64,000 nucleotides of DNA from Helicobacter cetorum (lineage in GTDB: Bacteria; Campylobacterota; Campylobacteria; Campylobacterales; UBA6016), in contig DZAX01000001.1 of the NCBI GenBank assembly GCA_022729705.1, forward strand, positions 94,942 through 158,941, in the 5' to 3' direction. The notes under the pieces were generated by a model. It had not been told where the DNA came from. It searched no databases and was given only the letters and a program-made list of their open reading frames with translations. The translations under genes and the position numbers were made by a program. Shown piece after piece: positions 36,008 through 44,936 of this stretch (positions are counted from its first letter, which is position 1; each line of letters begins with the position of its first letter).

Positions 36008-36828
36008 GCTCGTACTCCTTTCATAGAAAAATCAAGCCAAACAGCTTGATGAATGATTTTGCCGATACTTATGGCATCCACGCCTGTTTTGGCATACTCT
36101 TCAAAACTCTTTTCGTCTATATTTCCACTACATTCTAGCAAAATTTTGTTGTTTGTTTTATTTTTGAAGTTTACCACTGTTTTTACGTCATCTGGCGTCA
36201 TATTATCGCACATCACAATGTCGACCCCAAGGGCAATAACCTCTTTTGCCACCTCTACGCTTTCGCACTCTATCTCTATTTTTGCGGTAAAGGGAATATT
36301 TTTTCTTGCGTTTTGAATGTAGCTTTCTAAGTCGTCTATCGCTTGCAAATGAGTGTCTTTTATCATAAGAGCGTCGTCTAGTCCAAATCTATGATTTTTT
36401 ACGCCACCAACTCTCGCCGCATACTTTTCAAATACTCTCATTCCGGCTCTTGTTTTTCTGGTGTCAAGTGCCGACACGTTGTATTTTGCTCCCAATTTTG
36501 CAAAAATTGCGGCGTTTGAGGCTATACCGCTGGCGTGCTGGAGCATATTTAAAAGCGTTCTTTCTAGTTTTAAAATATCAGTGTTTTGACCTTGCAGTTC
36601 TAGTAGTTTTTGTCCGTGTGTTATCTCTTCGCCGTCTTTTACCAAAAACTCGTATTGGGTGTTAAAAAGTCCAAAAAGAATGCGAGCATACTCTTCGCCT
36701 GCAAACACACCTACGTCTTTTGAAGCGATATAAGCGGAGTAGGGCGCCGGTAAAATAGTGCGCTCAAACAAATCACCCCTGCCAATATCTTCCTCAAGCG
36801 CATTTTTTACAAACTCCTCTTTTGTCAT
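36004..36828 (-). CDS. nadC: Nicotinate-nucleotide pyrophosphorylase (carboxylating)
   Basis: A 274-residue quinolinate phosphoribosyltransferase that makes nicotinate mononucleotide from quinolinate and PRPP. SALDTRKTRAGMR near 130, the metal- and PRPP-side KIEIECESVEVA near 198 and LECSGNI near 229 are characteristic. It overlaps nadA by 4 bases, so the two last steps of de novo NAD synthesis are coupled. Its product is also the CobT substrate. Confidence 0.96.
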   Translation of the reverse strand: MTKEEFVKNALEEDIGRGDLFERTILPAPYSAYIASKDVGVFAGEEYARILFGLFNTQYEFLVKDGEEITHGQKLLELQGQNTDILKLERTLLNMLQHASGIASNAAIFAKLGAKYNVSALDTRKTRAGMRVFEKYAARVGGVKNHRFGLDDALMIKDTHLQAIDDLESYIQNARKNIPFTAKIEIECESVEVAKEVIALGVDIVMCDNMTPDDVKTVVNFKNKTNNKILLECSGNIDEKSFEEYAKTGVDAISIGKIIHQAVWLDFSMKGVRA

Positions 36829-37814
36829 TGCGTAATTTCCAGCATCTTATCAAGGGACGTTTTCGCTTGTAGGCGTATTGTTTCGTCTAATACAATCTCA
36901 TTGTACGGCGCCCCTTCTTTTATGGAGAGTAGGAGATTGTATACGTCCTCCAGCGTAGTTTCATTCATCGTCGGACACTCCGGCTTTGTAGAGGAGAGTA
37001 CATAAGTGTTTTTCTCTCTTAGGCGGTTTACTAGGTTAAACTCCGTACCTATCGCTACTTTTTGCTCTTTGTCAAGCGCCGCCACATAGTTGATGATTTG
37101 TGATGTAGAGCCTACAAAGTCAGCTTTTTTTACTACGGATGGGTCGCATTCAGGGTGTACGGCAATTTGGATATCCGGATATTTTGCCCTATAAAACTCT
37201 ATATCGTCTACGCAAAAGAGTTGATGGATGGAACAAAACCCGTCATAGCATATTACGTCGCACTCTTTCATGTCAGCGCCGTCGCCGATGACGCATGATT
37301 TTAACCCCATTTTATTTGCCGTATTGACCCCAAGGCATCTATCCGGCGCAAAGAGTATTTTTTTGCCGCTTTTTAGAGCGTGTTTGATGATAGTTACGGC
37401 GCTTGAGCTTGTGCATACGACGCCGCCCATTTGCCCGACTTTTGCTTTAACGTCGGCGTTTGAGTTGATATATACAAGCGGAAAAATTTTATCTTTAGAG
37501 ATTCCGGCTTCCTCTATTTTTTTTACCGCGTCGTCAAAGCAGTCGCCGTCTATCATTTTTGCCATCGAGCAACAAGCTAGGCGCGGCATGTACACTTTTT
37601 TTTCAGGAGATAAAATCTTTACGCTTTGACCCATAAAACCAACGCCGCAAAAAACAACCGTCTCTTTTGTCGATTCTTTGCACTTTCTGGCAAGCTCCAA
37701 GCTATCCCCACTCTCGTCCGCCATAAAAAAAACCTCATCCCTTTGGTAGTGGTGGGCGACAAGCAAAACTCCTAACTCTTCTTTTAAATTTAAAATTTTT
37801 TCTTTTATGTCCAT
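36825..37814 (-). CDS. nadA: Quinolinate synthase
   Basis: A 329-residue [4Fe-4S] enzyme that condenses iminoaspartate with dihydroxyacetone phosphate. The repeated-fold pattern is visible: LLVAHHYQRDEVFFMADESGDSLELAR near the N-terminus, FCGVGFMGQ near 81, TSSSAV near 134, and STKPECPTMNETT near 288 with the C-terminal cluster Cys. It is the first gene of a long minus-strand run; a TACAAT -10 lies 57 bases upstream. Confidence 0.96.
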   Translation of the reverse strand: MDIKEKILNLKEELGVLLVAHHYQRDEVFFMADESGDSLELARKCKESTKETVVFCGVGFMGQSVKILSPEKKVYMPRLACCSMAKMIDGDCFDDAVKKIEEAGISKDKIFPLVYINSNADVKAKVGQMGGVVCTSSSAVTIIKHALKSGKKILFAPDRCLGVNTANKMGLKSCVIGDGADMKECDVICYDGFCSIHQLFCVDDIEFYRAKYPDIQIAVHPECDPSVVKKADFVGSTSQIINYVAALDKEQKVAIGTEFNLVNRLREKNTYVLSSTKPECPTMNETTLEDVYNLLLSIKEGAPYNEIVLDETIRLQAKTSLDKMLEITQ

Positions 37815-37870
37815 AGTCTTCCATAGTGTTTAAATTTTTAGCGGATTTTATTTGAGCTAGCCTTAAAGAT

Positions 37871-37876
37871 ATTGTA
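37871..37876 (-). promoter_or_regulatory. Probable -10 box of the nadA-led operon
   Basis: TACAAT on the minus strand in an AT-rich context (TTTTACAATATC), 57 bases before the nadA ATG, within the 171-base divergent spacer shared with plsY. The plsY side has a weaker CATAAT at 37944-37949. Confidence 0.35.
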
Positions 37877-37985
37877 AAATTTTGATGTTATACGCTTTGC
37901 GGGAGAGTGTGGCGCTAAAATGGTTTTTTATGCGTGTAAAGTGCATAATAGCAAAAAATAAACATGAAATGGAAGAAATAGAGAG

Positions 37986-38630
37986 ATGAATGGAATTGTG
38001 GAAGCTTTGGCGAATGTAAATGTGATTTTTTATCTAGCGGCGTATCTCGTCGGCGGTATACCGTTTGGGTATCTGTTTGCAAAATATATAGCTGGGGTGA
38101 ATATCAGGGACGCAGGTAGTAAGAGCATTGGGGCGACAAATGTGCTTCGGGTTGTAAAAGAAAAAGACCCGGTTCTCGGTAAAAAACTAGGAGCTATGAC
38201 GCTTGCGGCAGACGCTTTTAAGGCGATTATTCCTTTGGCGGTAGCGGCGTTTATCTTTAAGCTTGATGCATCGGTTTTATGGGGAATGGGTGTACTAAGC
38301 GTGCTTGGTCACTGCTTTAGCCCATATCTCGGATTTGAGGGCGGCAAAGGCGTTGCTACGGCTTTTGGGGCTTTGGTTTTTCTTGCTCCTCTAAATGCGC
38401 TTTTAGCTTTTGTGTGTTGGTTTGCGGCGGCAAAAACTCTTAAAGTCTCCTCTCTATCCTCTCTTGTCGGACTAATAGGGTTGCTTTGTTCTTTTTATCT
38501 GCCTATTCCGGTTATATTTGATGTGGGAAGTATGTCGCCTGTTGCCATTATAGCTATTTTGGTTATCTACAAGCATATTCCAAATATTCTCAGACTCTTT
38601 AGCGGTCAAGAGACAAAGGTTGTAGCGTGA
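37986..38630 (+). CDS. plsY: Acyl-phosphate:glycerol-3-phosphate acyltransferase
   Basis: A 214-residue integral membrane enzyme that starts phospholipid synthesis by acylating glycerol 3-phosphate. The three family motifs are visible: AYLVGGIPFGYLFAK near 18-32, GSKSIGATNVLR near 44-55 and GFEGGKGVATAFGAL near 119-133. Hydrophobic segments cover most of the rest. It overlaps folB by 4 bases. Confidence 0.95.
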   Translation: MNGIVEALANVNVIFYLAAYLVGGIPFGYLFAKYIAGVNIRDAGSKSIGATNVLRVVKEKDPVLGKKLGAMTLAADAFKAIIPLAVAAFIFKLDASVLWGMGVLSVLGHCFSPYLGFEGGKGVATAFGALVFLAPLNALLAFVCWFAAAKTLKVSSLSSLVGLIGLLCSFYLPIPVIFDVGSMSPVAIIAILVIYKHIPNILRLFSGQETKVVA

Positions 38631-38956
38631 CGATTTTGATAGAAGATTTTTGTTTTGAGTGTATTATTGGAATCATGAAAGAGGAGAGGGTAAAAGCGCA
38701 AAAAGTAGAGATAACGGCGCATATAGGCTATGAGCCAAAAGATGGCGGATTTTTGGATTACATGAAGCTTTGCTCTGAGATAAAAAAAGAGTTTGTTGTA
38801 AAAAAATTTAGACTTCTTGAAGAGGCGGTTATCGGTGTGAGCGAAACGCTAAAATCTAAAAATCCATCAATCTCCTCTATTTATATCAAAATCGTTAAGC
38901 CGGAAGTTAGAGAGGATGCAAAAGTGGGAATAATTTTTGAAAAAAGTTTTATCTAA
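38627..38956 (+). CDS. folB: Dihydroneopterin aldolase
   Basis: A 109-residue enzyme of folate synthesis that cleaves dihydroneopterin to 6-hydroxymethyl-dihydropterin. The pattern EDFCFECIIGIMKEERVKAQKVEI, DYMKLCSEIK and RLLEEAVIGVSETL follows the family, with the pterin-binding Glu in LLEEA near 65. Slightly short but complete. Confidence 0.88.
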   Translation: MTILIEDFCFECIIGIMKEERVKAQKVEITAHIGYEPKDGGFLDYMKLCSEIKKEFVVKKFRLLEEAVIGVSETLKSKNPSISSIYIKIVKPEVREDAKVGIIFEKSFI

Positions 38957-38978
38957 GCTTAAAAAAGTTTAAAATTTC

Positions 38979-38987
38979 TGCTATAAT
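38979..38987 (+). promoter_or_regulatory. Extended -10 promoter of the orphan response regulator
   Basis: TGCTATAAT is a perfect extended -10 (TGn-TATAAT) 28 bases before the ATG. AAGG at 39002-39005 is the RBS. There is no -35 consensus, as expected when the extended element is present. Confidence 0.6.
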
Positions 38988-39014
38988 CGCTAAAAAAATT
39001 TAAGGCAACGATAG

Positions 39015-39695
39015 ATGAGAATATTAGTGGTTGAGAGTGAAACCGCACTAAATAAAATGATAACAGAGGGCTTAAGCGAGCTTGGATACCAAACAGACGA
39101 TGCCGAGAGCATAAAAGACGCTCTATATTTTATAAGTATAAGAAATTATGACTTGATTATTATCAATTGGCTTATGGATGGCGGCGACGTTAGAGAGCTT
39201 ATTGAGACTATAAAAAGAAAATCAAACAGAATGGCGATTATACTTTTGGCGGCAAGAGTCGGTAAAGAAGACGAGATAGACGGGCTTAGAGCTGGAGCCG
39301 ATGATTATCTTAAAAAACCGTTTGATTTTGACGTATTGGTAGCAAGAATCGAGGCTAAGCTTAGGTTTGGCGGGACAAGTATTATTGAGATAGAGGATTT
39401 GGTTATCGATCCAGATGAAGAGAAGACAACCTTCAAGGGTATAGAAATAGAGCTAAAAGGCAAGCCTTTTGAAGTATTGACACACCTTGCTAGACATAGA
39501 GATTTGATAGTCTCAAAAGAGCAGCTTTTGGACGCAATTTGGGAAGAGCCAGAGCTTGTTACGCCAAACGTTATAGAGGTGGCTATAAATCAAATTAGAC
39601 AAAAAATGGATAAGCCGCTTGAAATATCAACAATTGAGACGGTAAGAAGAAGAGGGTACAGATTTTGTTACCCAAAACCAGCCGAAGAGCTATAA
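39015..39695 (+). CDS. OmpR-family orphan response regulator (CosR/HsrA-like) with a degenerate receiver
   Basis: A 226-residue protein. The C-terminal winged helix (LKGKPFEVLTHLARHRD through ETVRRRGYRFC, about 145-218) is nearly that of Campylobacter CosR and Helicobacter HsrA. The receiver is atypical: the phosphoacceptor position is Asn51 (IIINWLMD) instead of Asp, the acidic pair near the N-terminus reads ESE, and the Ser/Thr switch is Ala, while Lys101 remains. It should work without phosphorylation. CosR/HsrA are essential regulators of oxidative stress and core metabolism. No sensor kinase is adjacent. Confidence 0.9.
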   Translation: MRILVVESETALNKMITEGLSELGYQTDDAESIKDALYFISIRNYDLIIINWLMDGGDVRELIETIKRKSNRMAIILLAARVGKEDEIDGLRAGADDYLKKPFDFDVLVARIEAKLRFGGTSIIEIEDLVIDPDEEKTTFKGIEIELKGKPFEVLTHLARHRDLIVSKEQLLDAIWEEPELVTPNVIEVAINQIRQKMDKPLEISTIETVRRRGYRFCYPKPAEEL

Positions 39696-39765
39696 AGCGT
39701 AGCTATTGGCAAGTAAGCGTAAATATTAAGTTTTGATTTTGTATAACTTCGCCCTAAGTCAATTA

Positions 39766-39779
39766 GCCGCTTTAGCGGC
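39766..39779 (+). repeat. Short GC hairpin after the response regulator
   Basis: GCCGCT-TT-AGCGGC, a perfect 6-bp stem about 70 bases after the regulator's stop codon. No T-run follows. It precedes the larger family B repeat in the same 272-base spacer. Confidence 0.45.
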
Positions 39780-39808
39780 AGGCACAGGTTAAAATAGCAT
39801 AAAAAAAC

Positions 39809-39933
39809 CCTCAATTCTCCCGCGAATGCGGGTAGCTAGAGCCACCCATCGCCTGTCGGCAATGGGGCCCGGCTGGGGGTTGCAAGGGACATTTATGTCC
39901 CTGCCGTTAATACGGGCTTTGCCCGTATTAACG
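39809..39933 (+). repeat. Family B multi-hairpin repeat, copy 1
   Basis: Three hairpins: CCCGC-GAAT-GCGGG (39819-39832), an 8-bp stem AGGGACAT with a 2-nt loop (39885-39902) and a perfect 13-bp stem with arm CGTTAATACGGGC and loop TTT (39905-39933). A linker containing CTGTCGGCAATGGGG joins the first two. The first two hairpins and their flanks recur at 51336-51426; the linker and the last two recur at 41706-41779. It fills the spacer between the regulator and the ferredoxin gene. Confidence 0.75.
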
Positions 39934-39967
39934 CATAACATTAAATAAAAACAAAGAGGGTTTAAAA

Positions 39968-40219
39968 ATGGCTCTAATTATAACCGATGAGTGCATAGCG
40001 TGCGACGCATGCGTAGATGAGTGTCCAAATGAGGCGATAAGCGAAGGCGATCCAATATATATAATAGACCCAGACGGATGTACGGAGTGTGTTGGTCACT
40101 ATGACGAACCGGCGTGCGTGGCCGTATGTCCGGTAGACTGTATTAAGCTTGATGCGGACAATCAAGAGACTTTAGAAGAGTTAAAATTTAAGTTTAAACA
40201 TCTACAGAATAAACTCTAA
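39968..40219 (+). CDS. 2[4Fe-4S] ferredoxin (YfhL type)
   Basis: An 83-residue ferredoxin. Cluster 1 is Cys9-x2-Cys12-x2-Cys15-x3-Cys19. The second motif has the longer spacing Cys38-x2-Cys41-x8-Cys50-x3-Cys54, with an extra Cys58, which is typical of the Alvin/YfhL class of low-potential ferredoxins. In an rTCA organism such a protein could feed electrons to Oor, but the partner is not shown by the sequence. It is four bases from the long ppx. Confidence 0.92.
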   Translation: MALIITDECIACDACVDECPNEAISEGDPIYIIDPDGCTECVGHYDEPACVAVCPVDCIKLDADNQETLEELKFKFKHLQNKL

Positions 40220-40222
40220 TTT

Positions 40223-41689
40223 ATGGCGAGAATAACCGCCGTAATAGACATCGGCTCAAATTCTGCTAGAATGGTAGTCTTTGAAAGGACTAGCAGGTTT
40301 GGCTTTCATCTACTAAAAGAGATAAAATCAAAAGTTAGAATATCGGAGGGCGCCTACGAAAATGGCGGCGCTCTTCAGCCTGAGGCTATAGAGAGGGCTC
40401 TTCACGCTCTTTTAGAGTTTTTGTCGATTGTAAAAGCGCATAAAACGAGAAAAATACTTTGTGTGGCTACATCTGCGGTTAGAGACGCTCCAAATAAATC
40501 AGAATTTTTAGCTTTAGTCAAAAAAGAGACCGGACTTTCCATTAAGGTGATAGACGGACCAAAAGAGGCGTATTTTGGAGCCTTGTCGGCTCTCAATATG
40601 CTCAAGATAGAAGATGGAATAACGGTTGATATAGGCGGCGGCTCTACAGAGATGGCTCTTATCAAAAATGGTAAGATAGAAGATCTTATATCTTTAAATC
40701 TTGGCACCGTAAGGCTAAAAGAGCTTGTATTTGATAAAAAACTCCCGCTTGAAGAAGCGGTAAAATTTGTTAATGTAGAATTATCAAGAGTTCCCGCACA
40801 TTTTAAAAGTAAAACAATCATAGGTATAGGCGGCACAAATAGGGCTTTAGCAAACGCCATTATGGAGATTGAGAACTATCCTATAGACACGCTTCACGGC
40901 TTTGAGTTTTCTCTTAGCGGTCGGCTTGATTTTTTTGATGAAATTATCTCCTCAAAAGTTCAAAAGCTCAAAAACTTTAGAATTAAACCGGATAGATATG
41001 ATGTTATCAGAGAAGGAGTTTTGATTATCCGCTCCGTAATAAGTATTGTGAAAGCTGAGAAAATGATTGCAAGCGGGGTTGGCGTAAGGGAGGGTGTATT
41101 TTTATCAGACCTTTTGAGAAACCAAGGCGGCAAATTTCCAAAAAACTTTAGCCCAAGCCTTAGAAGCTTGGTCGATAGATTTTCTCTTTTAGACGACTCT
41201 TCAAGACGTATAAATACTATCTCAAAAGCTCTTTTTAAAGTCTTACAACCTGTCCACAAGCTTGACGATAGTGAGTTGTTTTATTTGGATACAGCGGCAA
41301 AGCTCCTTAATATAGGGATTTGTCTAAACTTCTATAGCCACAGATACCACAGTCATTATCTAATACTAAACAACCTTGATTACGGCTTTACTCACTTAGA
41401 TAAGTTGCTTATATCTTCAATCGTAAAATATCACGGCAAAAAATTTGCAGGATTAGACGACGACGTATTTTTTGACACCTTAAAACCGCATGAAGAGAAA
41501 ATTAAATGGTTAACATCGATTATCTCCATTGCCGAAGCCCTCGCCGTCGATAGGTCTGAGGCAAAGATAGAGTTTTTATTCGAAAAAAATACTATAGTTA
41601 TAAAAAGTGAAAAAAGACTCTATCTCGCGGAAGAAAAACTAAAAGCCTTACTTAAAGGTAACGGTCTAAATTTTAGATTTGAGACTTAA
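40223..41689 (+). CDS. ppx: Exopolyphosphatase / guanosine pentaphosphate phosphatase, long form
   Basis: A 488-residue Ppx/GppA enzyme. Phosphate loop 1 is DIGSNSARMVVFE (9-21), loop 2 DIGGGSTEMALI near 137-148, and the adenosine motif GIGGTNRALANA near 199. The C-terminal 180 residues form the HD-like helical domain missing in the paralogue at 4227. It removes terminal phosphate from polyphosphate and/or pppGpp. Close behind the ferredoxin gene and followed by a family B repeat. Confidence 0.92.
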   Translation: MARITAVIDIGSNSARMVVFERTSRFGFHLLKEIKSKVRISEGAYENGGALQPEAIERALHALLEFLSIVKAHKTRKILCVATSAVRDAPNKSEFLALVKKETGLSIKVIDGPKEAYFGALSALNMLKIEDGITVDIGGGSTEMALIKNGKIEDLISLNLGTVRLKELVFDKKLPLEEAVKFVNVELSRVPAHFKSKTIIGIGGTNRALANAIMEIENYPIDTLHGFEFSLSGRLDFFDEIISSKVQKLKNFRIKPDRYDVIREGVLIIRSVISIVKAEKMIASGVGVREGVFLSDLLRNQGGKFPKNFSPSLRSLVDRFSLLDDSSRRINTISKALFKVLQPVHKLDDSELFYLDTAAKLLNIGICLNFYSHRYHSHYLILNNLDYGFTHLDKLLISSIVKYHGKKFAGLDDDVFFDTLKPHEEKIKWLTSIISIAEALAVDRSEAKIEFLFEKNTIVIKSEKRLYLAEEKLKALLKGNGLNFRFET

Positions 41690-41705
41690 GCTTATACTCT
41701 CTCTT

Positions 41706-41779
41706 CTGTCGGCAATGGGGGGGGTGCAAGGGATATTTATGTCCTTTGCCGCCAATGCCGGCTTTGCTCGTATTGACGT
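41706..41779 (+). repeat. Family B repeat, copy 2 (shortened and drifting)
   Basis: Starts 16 bases after the ppx stop. It shares CTGTCGGCAATGGGG, GTGCAAGGGA and the TTTATGTCC hairpin with copy 1. The middle stem (41728-41747) has acquired G-T wobbles but still pairs along nine positions. The last stem is degenerate, with two mismatches. A short stretch present in copy 1 is missing, leaving a run of eight G (41717-41724). It lies between convergent ppx and bamA. Confidence 0.65.
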
Positions 41780-41786
41780 AATAGTG

Positions 41787-44000
41787 TTAAAATCTAGTCC
41801 CTATCGTAAACTCGATATTTGATGTCTTATCGCCTGTTTTTTGATTTAGCGGTTTTGCGTAGATAATTTGTATAGGACCCATAGGTGAAAACCACTCAAG
41901 AGCCACGCCCGTTCCCATTCTTGTATTATCTGTGATACTTGAGCTTCCTATCATGCCGTAGTCAAAGAAAAACGAACATCTCATTTTTGCCTCAGTAATA
42001 AGCGGCAAGCTAAGCTCTATACTATTTGAAAATGTCTTTGTGTCGCCAAGCAGATAGTCTTGCGAGTCTTTTGCTCCGATGGAGCTTGATTGATACCCTC
42101 TTACCGATGACAAGCCGCCCATATAAAGCTTACTTCCTCTGGCTATCTGTTTGTCGTTAAATATCCAGCCAAGTCTCGCTTTGTATCTCAAGATGGCGTC
42201 ATAATCTATCAAATCCTCAAAACCATAGTAATATCCAAATTTGCTAAAGCTTTTTACATACTTCTCTTTGCCGCCAATACCCGCATACTCTAGGCTTGTT
42301 GAGGCGTTAAAACCTTTTCTTGGTGTATAGTAGTCATCGGTATTGTCGTAGCTTAAAAATGGGGTTACTGATGACTTTGTCGTGTTTTCCAAATCTTGAG
42401 GTCTTGTGATATTGGTTGAAATCTCCGAGTATTGAATGGTGTTGTACTGATATGAGGCGCCGCCGGATAAGTATCTAGTAAGCTGTTTACCCGTTGTTAC
42501 GCTTGCTCCTTTTGTCTCTTCTGTGTAGTCATAAGAGATATATTTCCTTGAAAATATATTGCCCCCAAGCGAATATTTTCCATCCCTAAGGTGCGGGTTA
42601 AAAAGAGATATATCAAAATTTGACTGCTTACCTGATAGTTCGACGTTAAAGCCTAGGTTTAGACCGCTGCCAAATATGTTTTTGTCGTTAATTCCGGCGT
42701 TAAAGATTAGACCGTCATAAGAGCCGTAGCCACCGCCTACAAGCACATTTCCGGTTGGAGCTTCTTTGACTTTTACGATAATATCCATTTTTTCTACCGA
42801 GACTCTTTTTTCATCTACGGTTACGTCTTCAAAAAATCCTGTTCGCTTAAGAGTGTTTTTTGAGTCTGTCATGTCTGTAAGGCTATACAAATCGCCGGGA
42901 GCCAAATACATATCCCTTCTTATGACGCTATCTAAAGTTCTATTATTTCCTGAGATAATAACATTGTTAATAAATACTTTTTGCCCCGGTTCCACCATAA
43001 AAACTACAGACGTTGTGTGTGTTTTTTCATCTTTTATAAAATCAGGCGTTACTCTTGTAAAAGCGTAGCCTTTATCGGATACTTTGTATTTGATAAACTC
43101 CATATCTTTTCTTAGTTTATCAACGTTAAATACGGCGCCTTTTTTAAGTTTTAGCTCCGCTAAAAGCTCTTTTTCATCTACTACCTGCTCTTTTTGCTCG
43201 ATTTTTATTTCTGAGATTTTATACGCTTCGCCCTCTGAAATTTTGTAATCAAGCGTAGCTGTGTAGGTATTAAAATCAGCACTCAAAAAAGGTTCGCTAA
43301 CCGTTGCGTCCAAAAAGCCGTTTTGCCTATAAACGTCTTTAATTCTAGCTCCGTCCATACTAAGCTCGTCTAGTTTTAGCTTACCGTCGTTTCTTCCCCA
43401 TAGCCACCCCATCCACTCTTTCTCTTGATTGGCGGCTTGCGAGAGGGCTTTTCTTTTTTTGATTTTTTTGATTCCAAGTGCGTTTAGCTTTTCGATATAT
43501 ATCTTCTCGCCCTTGTTGATAATATATGTGAGTGCTACCGCTTGCCCGTCGTTTAGCTCTTTTTTGTCTGTTTCGATGACGGTGTTAAAGTAGCCCTCGG
43601 ACTCTATATGTTCTATAATAGCTTTTTTGCTTTTTTCAACTCTGTCTTCGTCAAAACTATCGCCTTTTTTTACGCCCAAATTGCTCATATATTTTTCTAT
43701 ATCACCCTCAGATTCTCCGGCAAACTCTATTTTTGCGACTATTGGTTTTTCTTTAAAGCGGTACGTCAAGATTCCGTCTTGTTCGTCAACCCAAATATCC
43801 TCAAAGTATCCTTGCGAGTAAAAGTTTAGTATCGATTTACCAATTCTGTCGTAGCTAAATTGATCGCCTTTGCGCACGCCGCTAAGCTCTTCCGCCATCA
43901 TCGGCGATATTCTGGAAAGCCCTTCGTATTTCACGTCTTTTATCGTTAACGCATAGCTTGCAACGCCTGCCGCCAACATAATTGCGGAGAATTTTTTCAA
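41787..44000 (-). CDS. bamA: Outer-membrane protein assembly factor BamA
   Basis: A 737-residue Omp85 protein. A signal peptide (about 1-18) is followed by POTRA domains (IKDVKYEGLSRISPMMAEELSG onward to about 385) and a C-terminal 16-strand barrel with the conserved lid-lock motif GGLSSVRGYQ near 630. The last residue is Phe, as expected of a barrel protein. It inserts beta-barrel proteins such as the BtuB-like receptor into the outer membrane. One POTRA carries a basic, Trp-rich insertion (KKRKALSQ... WMGWLWG) near 185-205. Confidence 0.95.
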   Translation of the reverse strand: MKKFSAIMLAAGVASYALTIKDVKYEGLSRISPMMAEELSGVRKGDQFSYDRIGKSILNFYSQGYFEDIWVDEQDGILTYRFKEKPIVAKIEFAGESEGDIEKYMSNLGVKKGDSFDEDRVEKSKKAIIEHIESEGYFNTVIETDKKELNDGQAVALTYIINKGEKIYIEKLNALGIKKIKKRKALSQAANQEKEWMGWLWGRNDGKLKLDELSMDGARIKDVYRQNGFLDATVSEPFLSADFNTYTATLDYKISEGEAYKISEIKIEQKEQVVDEKELLAELKLKKGAVFNVDKLRKDMEFIKYKVSDKGYAFTRVTPDFIKDEKTHTTSVVFMVEPGQKVFINNVIISGNNRTLDSVIRRDMYLAPGDLYSLTDMTDSKNTLKRTGFFEDVTVDEKRVSVEKMDIIVKVKEAPTGNVLVGGGYGSYDGLIFNAGINDKNIFGSGLNLGFNVELSGKQSNFDISLFNPHLRDGKYSLGGNIFSRKYISYDYTEETKGASVTTGKQLTRYLSGGASYQYNTIQYSEISTNITRPQDLENTTKSSVTPFLSYDNTDDYYTPRKGFNASTSLEYAGIGGKEKYVKSFSKFGYYYGFEDLIDYDAILRYKARLGWIFNDKQIARGSKLYMGGLSSVRGYQSSSIGAKDSQDYLLGDTKTFSNSIELSLPLITEAKMRCSFFFDYGMIGSSSITDNTRMGTGVALEWFSPMGPIQIIYAKPLNQKTGDKTSNIEFTIGTRF

Positions 44001-44067
44001 TGTTAAACCTTTTAAAAAGCGCTTGATTTTAGTTGATTTTAACCTTTTTTGTTTTAAATCCTTGACT

Positions 44068-44076
44068 TGATATAAT
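44068..44076 (+). promoter_or_regulatory. Extended -10 promoter of tyrA
   Basis: TGATATAAT (44068-44076) is a perfect extended -10. Transcription should start near 44083, seven bases before an in-frame GTG and sixteen before the ATG used here. Confidence 0.5.
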
Positions 44077-44098
44077 TTTACTTAAAAACGTGGTGCGA

Positions 44099-44929
44099 AT
44101 GGAAATAGCTATTGTAGGTTTGGGGCTAATGGGCGGCTCTATGGGGCTTGCGTTAAAAAAAATCTCGCCCATATATAGGGTGTACGGTTGCGATAACAAT
44201 GAAGAGCACTCAAAAAAAGCGTTAGAGCTTTTTTTGGTTGACGAGATAGTTGATTTAAGCGAAGCTTTTACAAAAGATATTATCGTATTGGCGACTCCGG
44301 TTGATGTGTGCATAAAAATATTAAACGATTTTAGACCGACAAACGAGTTTCAAACTATTATTGATTTGGGAAGCACAAAAGAGAAGATTTCAAACGCCAT
44401 AAAAGCGGATATACGCAAAAACTTTGTAGCCGCTCACCCGATGACCGGTACTGAGTATAGCGGACCAAAAGCCGCCAAAGAGGGGCTTTATAAGGGTGCT
44501 ACGGTTGTTCTTTGCGATTTGCAAAAAAGCGGAACGTATCAGGCGGATATTGCAAAAAGCATTTTTGATGCTCTTGGTATGAAAATTATAGAGATGGATT
44601 CAAATACGCACGACGCACATGCGGCGCACATAAGCCATCTACCTCACATAATCAGTTTTTCACTAGCGGGTGCTGTGCTTTCAAAAGAGAATCCACAAGA
44701 TATTCTCTCAATGGCGGCGGGCGGTTTTCGCGATATGAGCCGCTTAGCAAAGAGTAGACCGGACTTGTGGACGCAGATATTTAGGCAAAACAAAGCAAAT
44801 CTGCTTGAATCAATGGAGCTTTTTTTGCAAAATCTAGGCGAATTAAAATCTATGATAGAGTCTGAAAATTGGTCAGAGCTTGAAAAAAAGCTAGAAAAAG
44901 CAAACGAATTATATTTAATTTTTAAGTGA
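44099..44929 (+). CDS. tyrA: Prephenate dehydrogenase
   Basis: A 276-residue NAD(P)-dependent enzyme of tyrosine synthesis. The Rossmann motif [12 protein letters not shown] begins at residue 4; [12 protein letters not shown] near 115 and [12 protein letters not shown] near 177 are the substrate-binding blocks. ATG at 44099 was chosen over GTG at 44090 because it puts the Rossmann strand at the usual distance from the N-terminus. No chorismate mutase domain is fused. pyrB follows after seven bases. Confidence 0.93.
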   Translation: MEIAIVGLGLMGGSMGLALKKISPIYRVYGCDNNEEHSKKALELFLVDEIVDLSEAFTKDIIVLATPVDVCIKILNDFRPTNEFQTIIDLGSTKEKISNAIKADIRKNFVAAHPMTGTEYSGPKAAKEGLYKGATVVLCDLQKSGTYQADIAKSIFDALGMKIIEMDSNTHDAHAAHISHLPHIISFSLAGAVLSKENPQDILSMAAGGFRDMSRLAKSRPDLWTQIFRQNKANLLESMELFLQNLGELKSMIESENWSELEKKLEKANELYLIFK

Positions 44930-44936
44930 GAAAAGC

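Noticed and set aside
39696-39967. CRISPR array
   Set aside because: The repeats here are palindromic modules without regular spacing or unique spacers, and no cas genes are present in the window.
41717-41724. A run of eight G as a phase-variable tract or assembly error
   Set aside because: It is intergenic between convergent genes, so it cannot change a reading frame; it is explained by loss of a short GC-rich piece relative to the copy at 39809.
44090-44098. GTG at 44090 as the tyrA start
   Set aside because: It lies only about seven bases after the predicted transcription start and adds three residues before the normal N-terminus; ATG at 44099 is the better choice.
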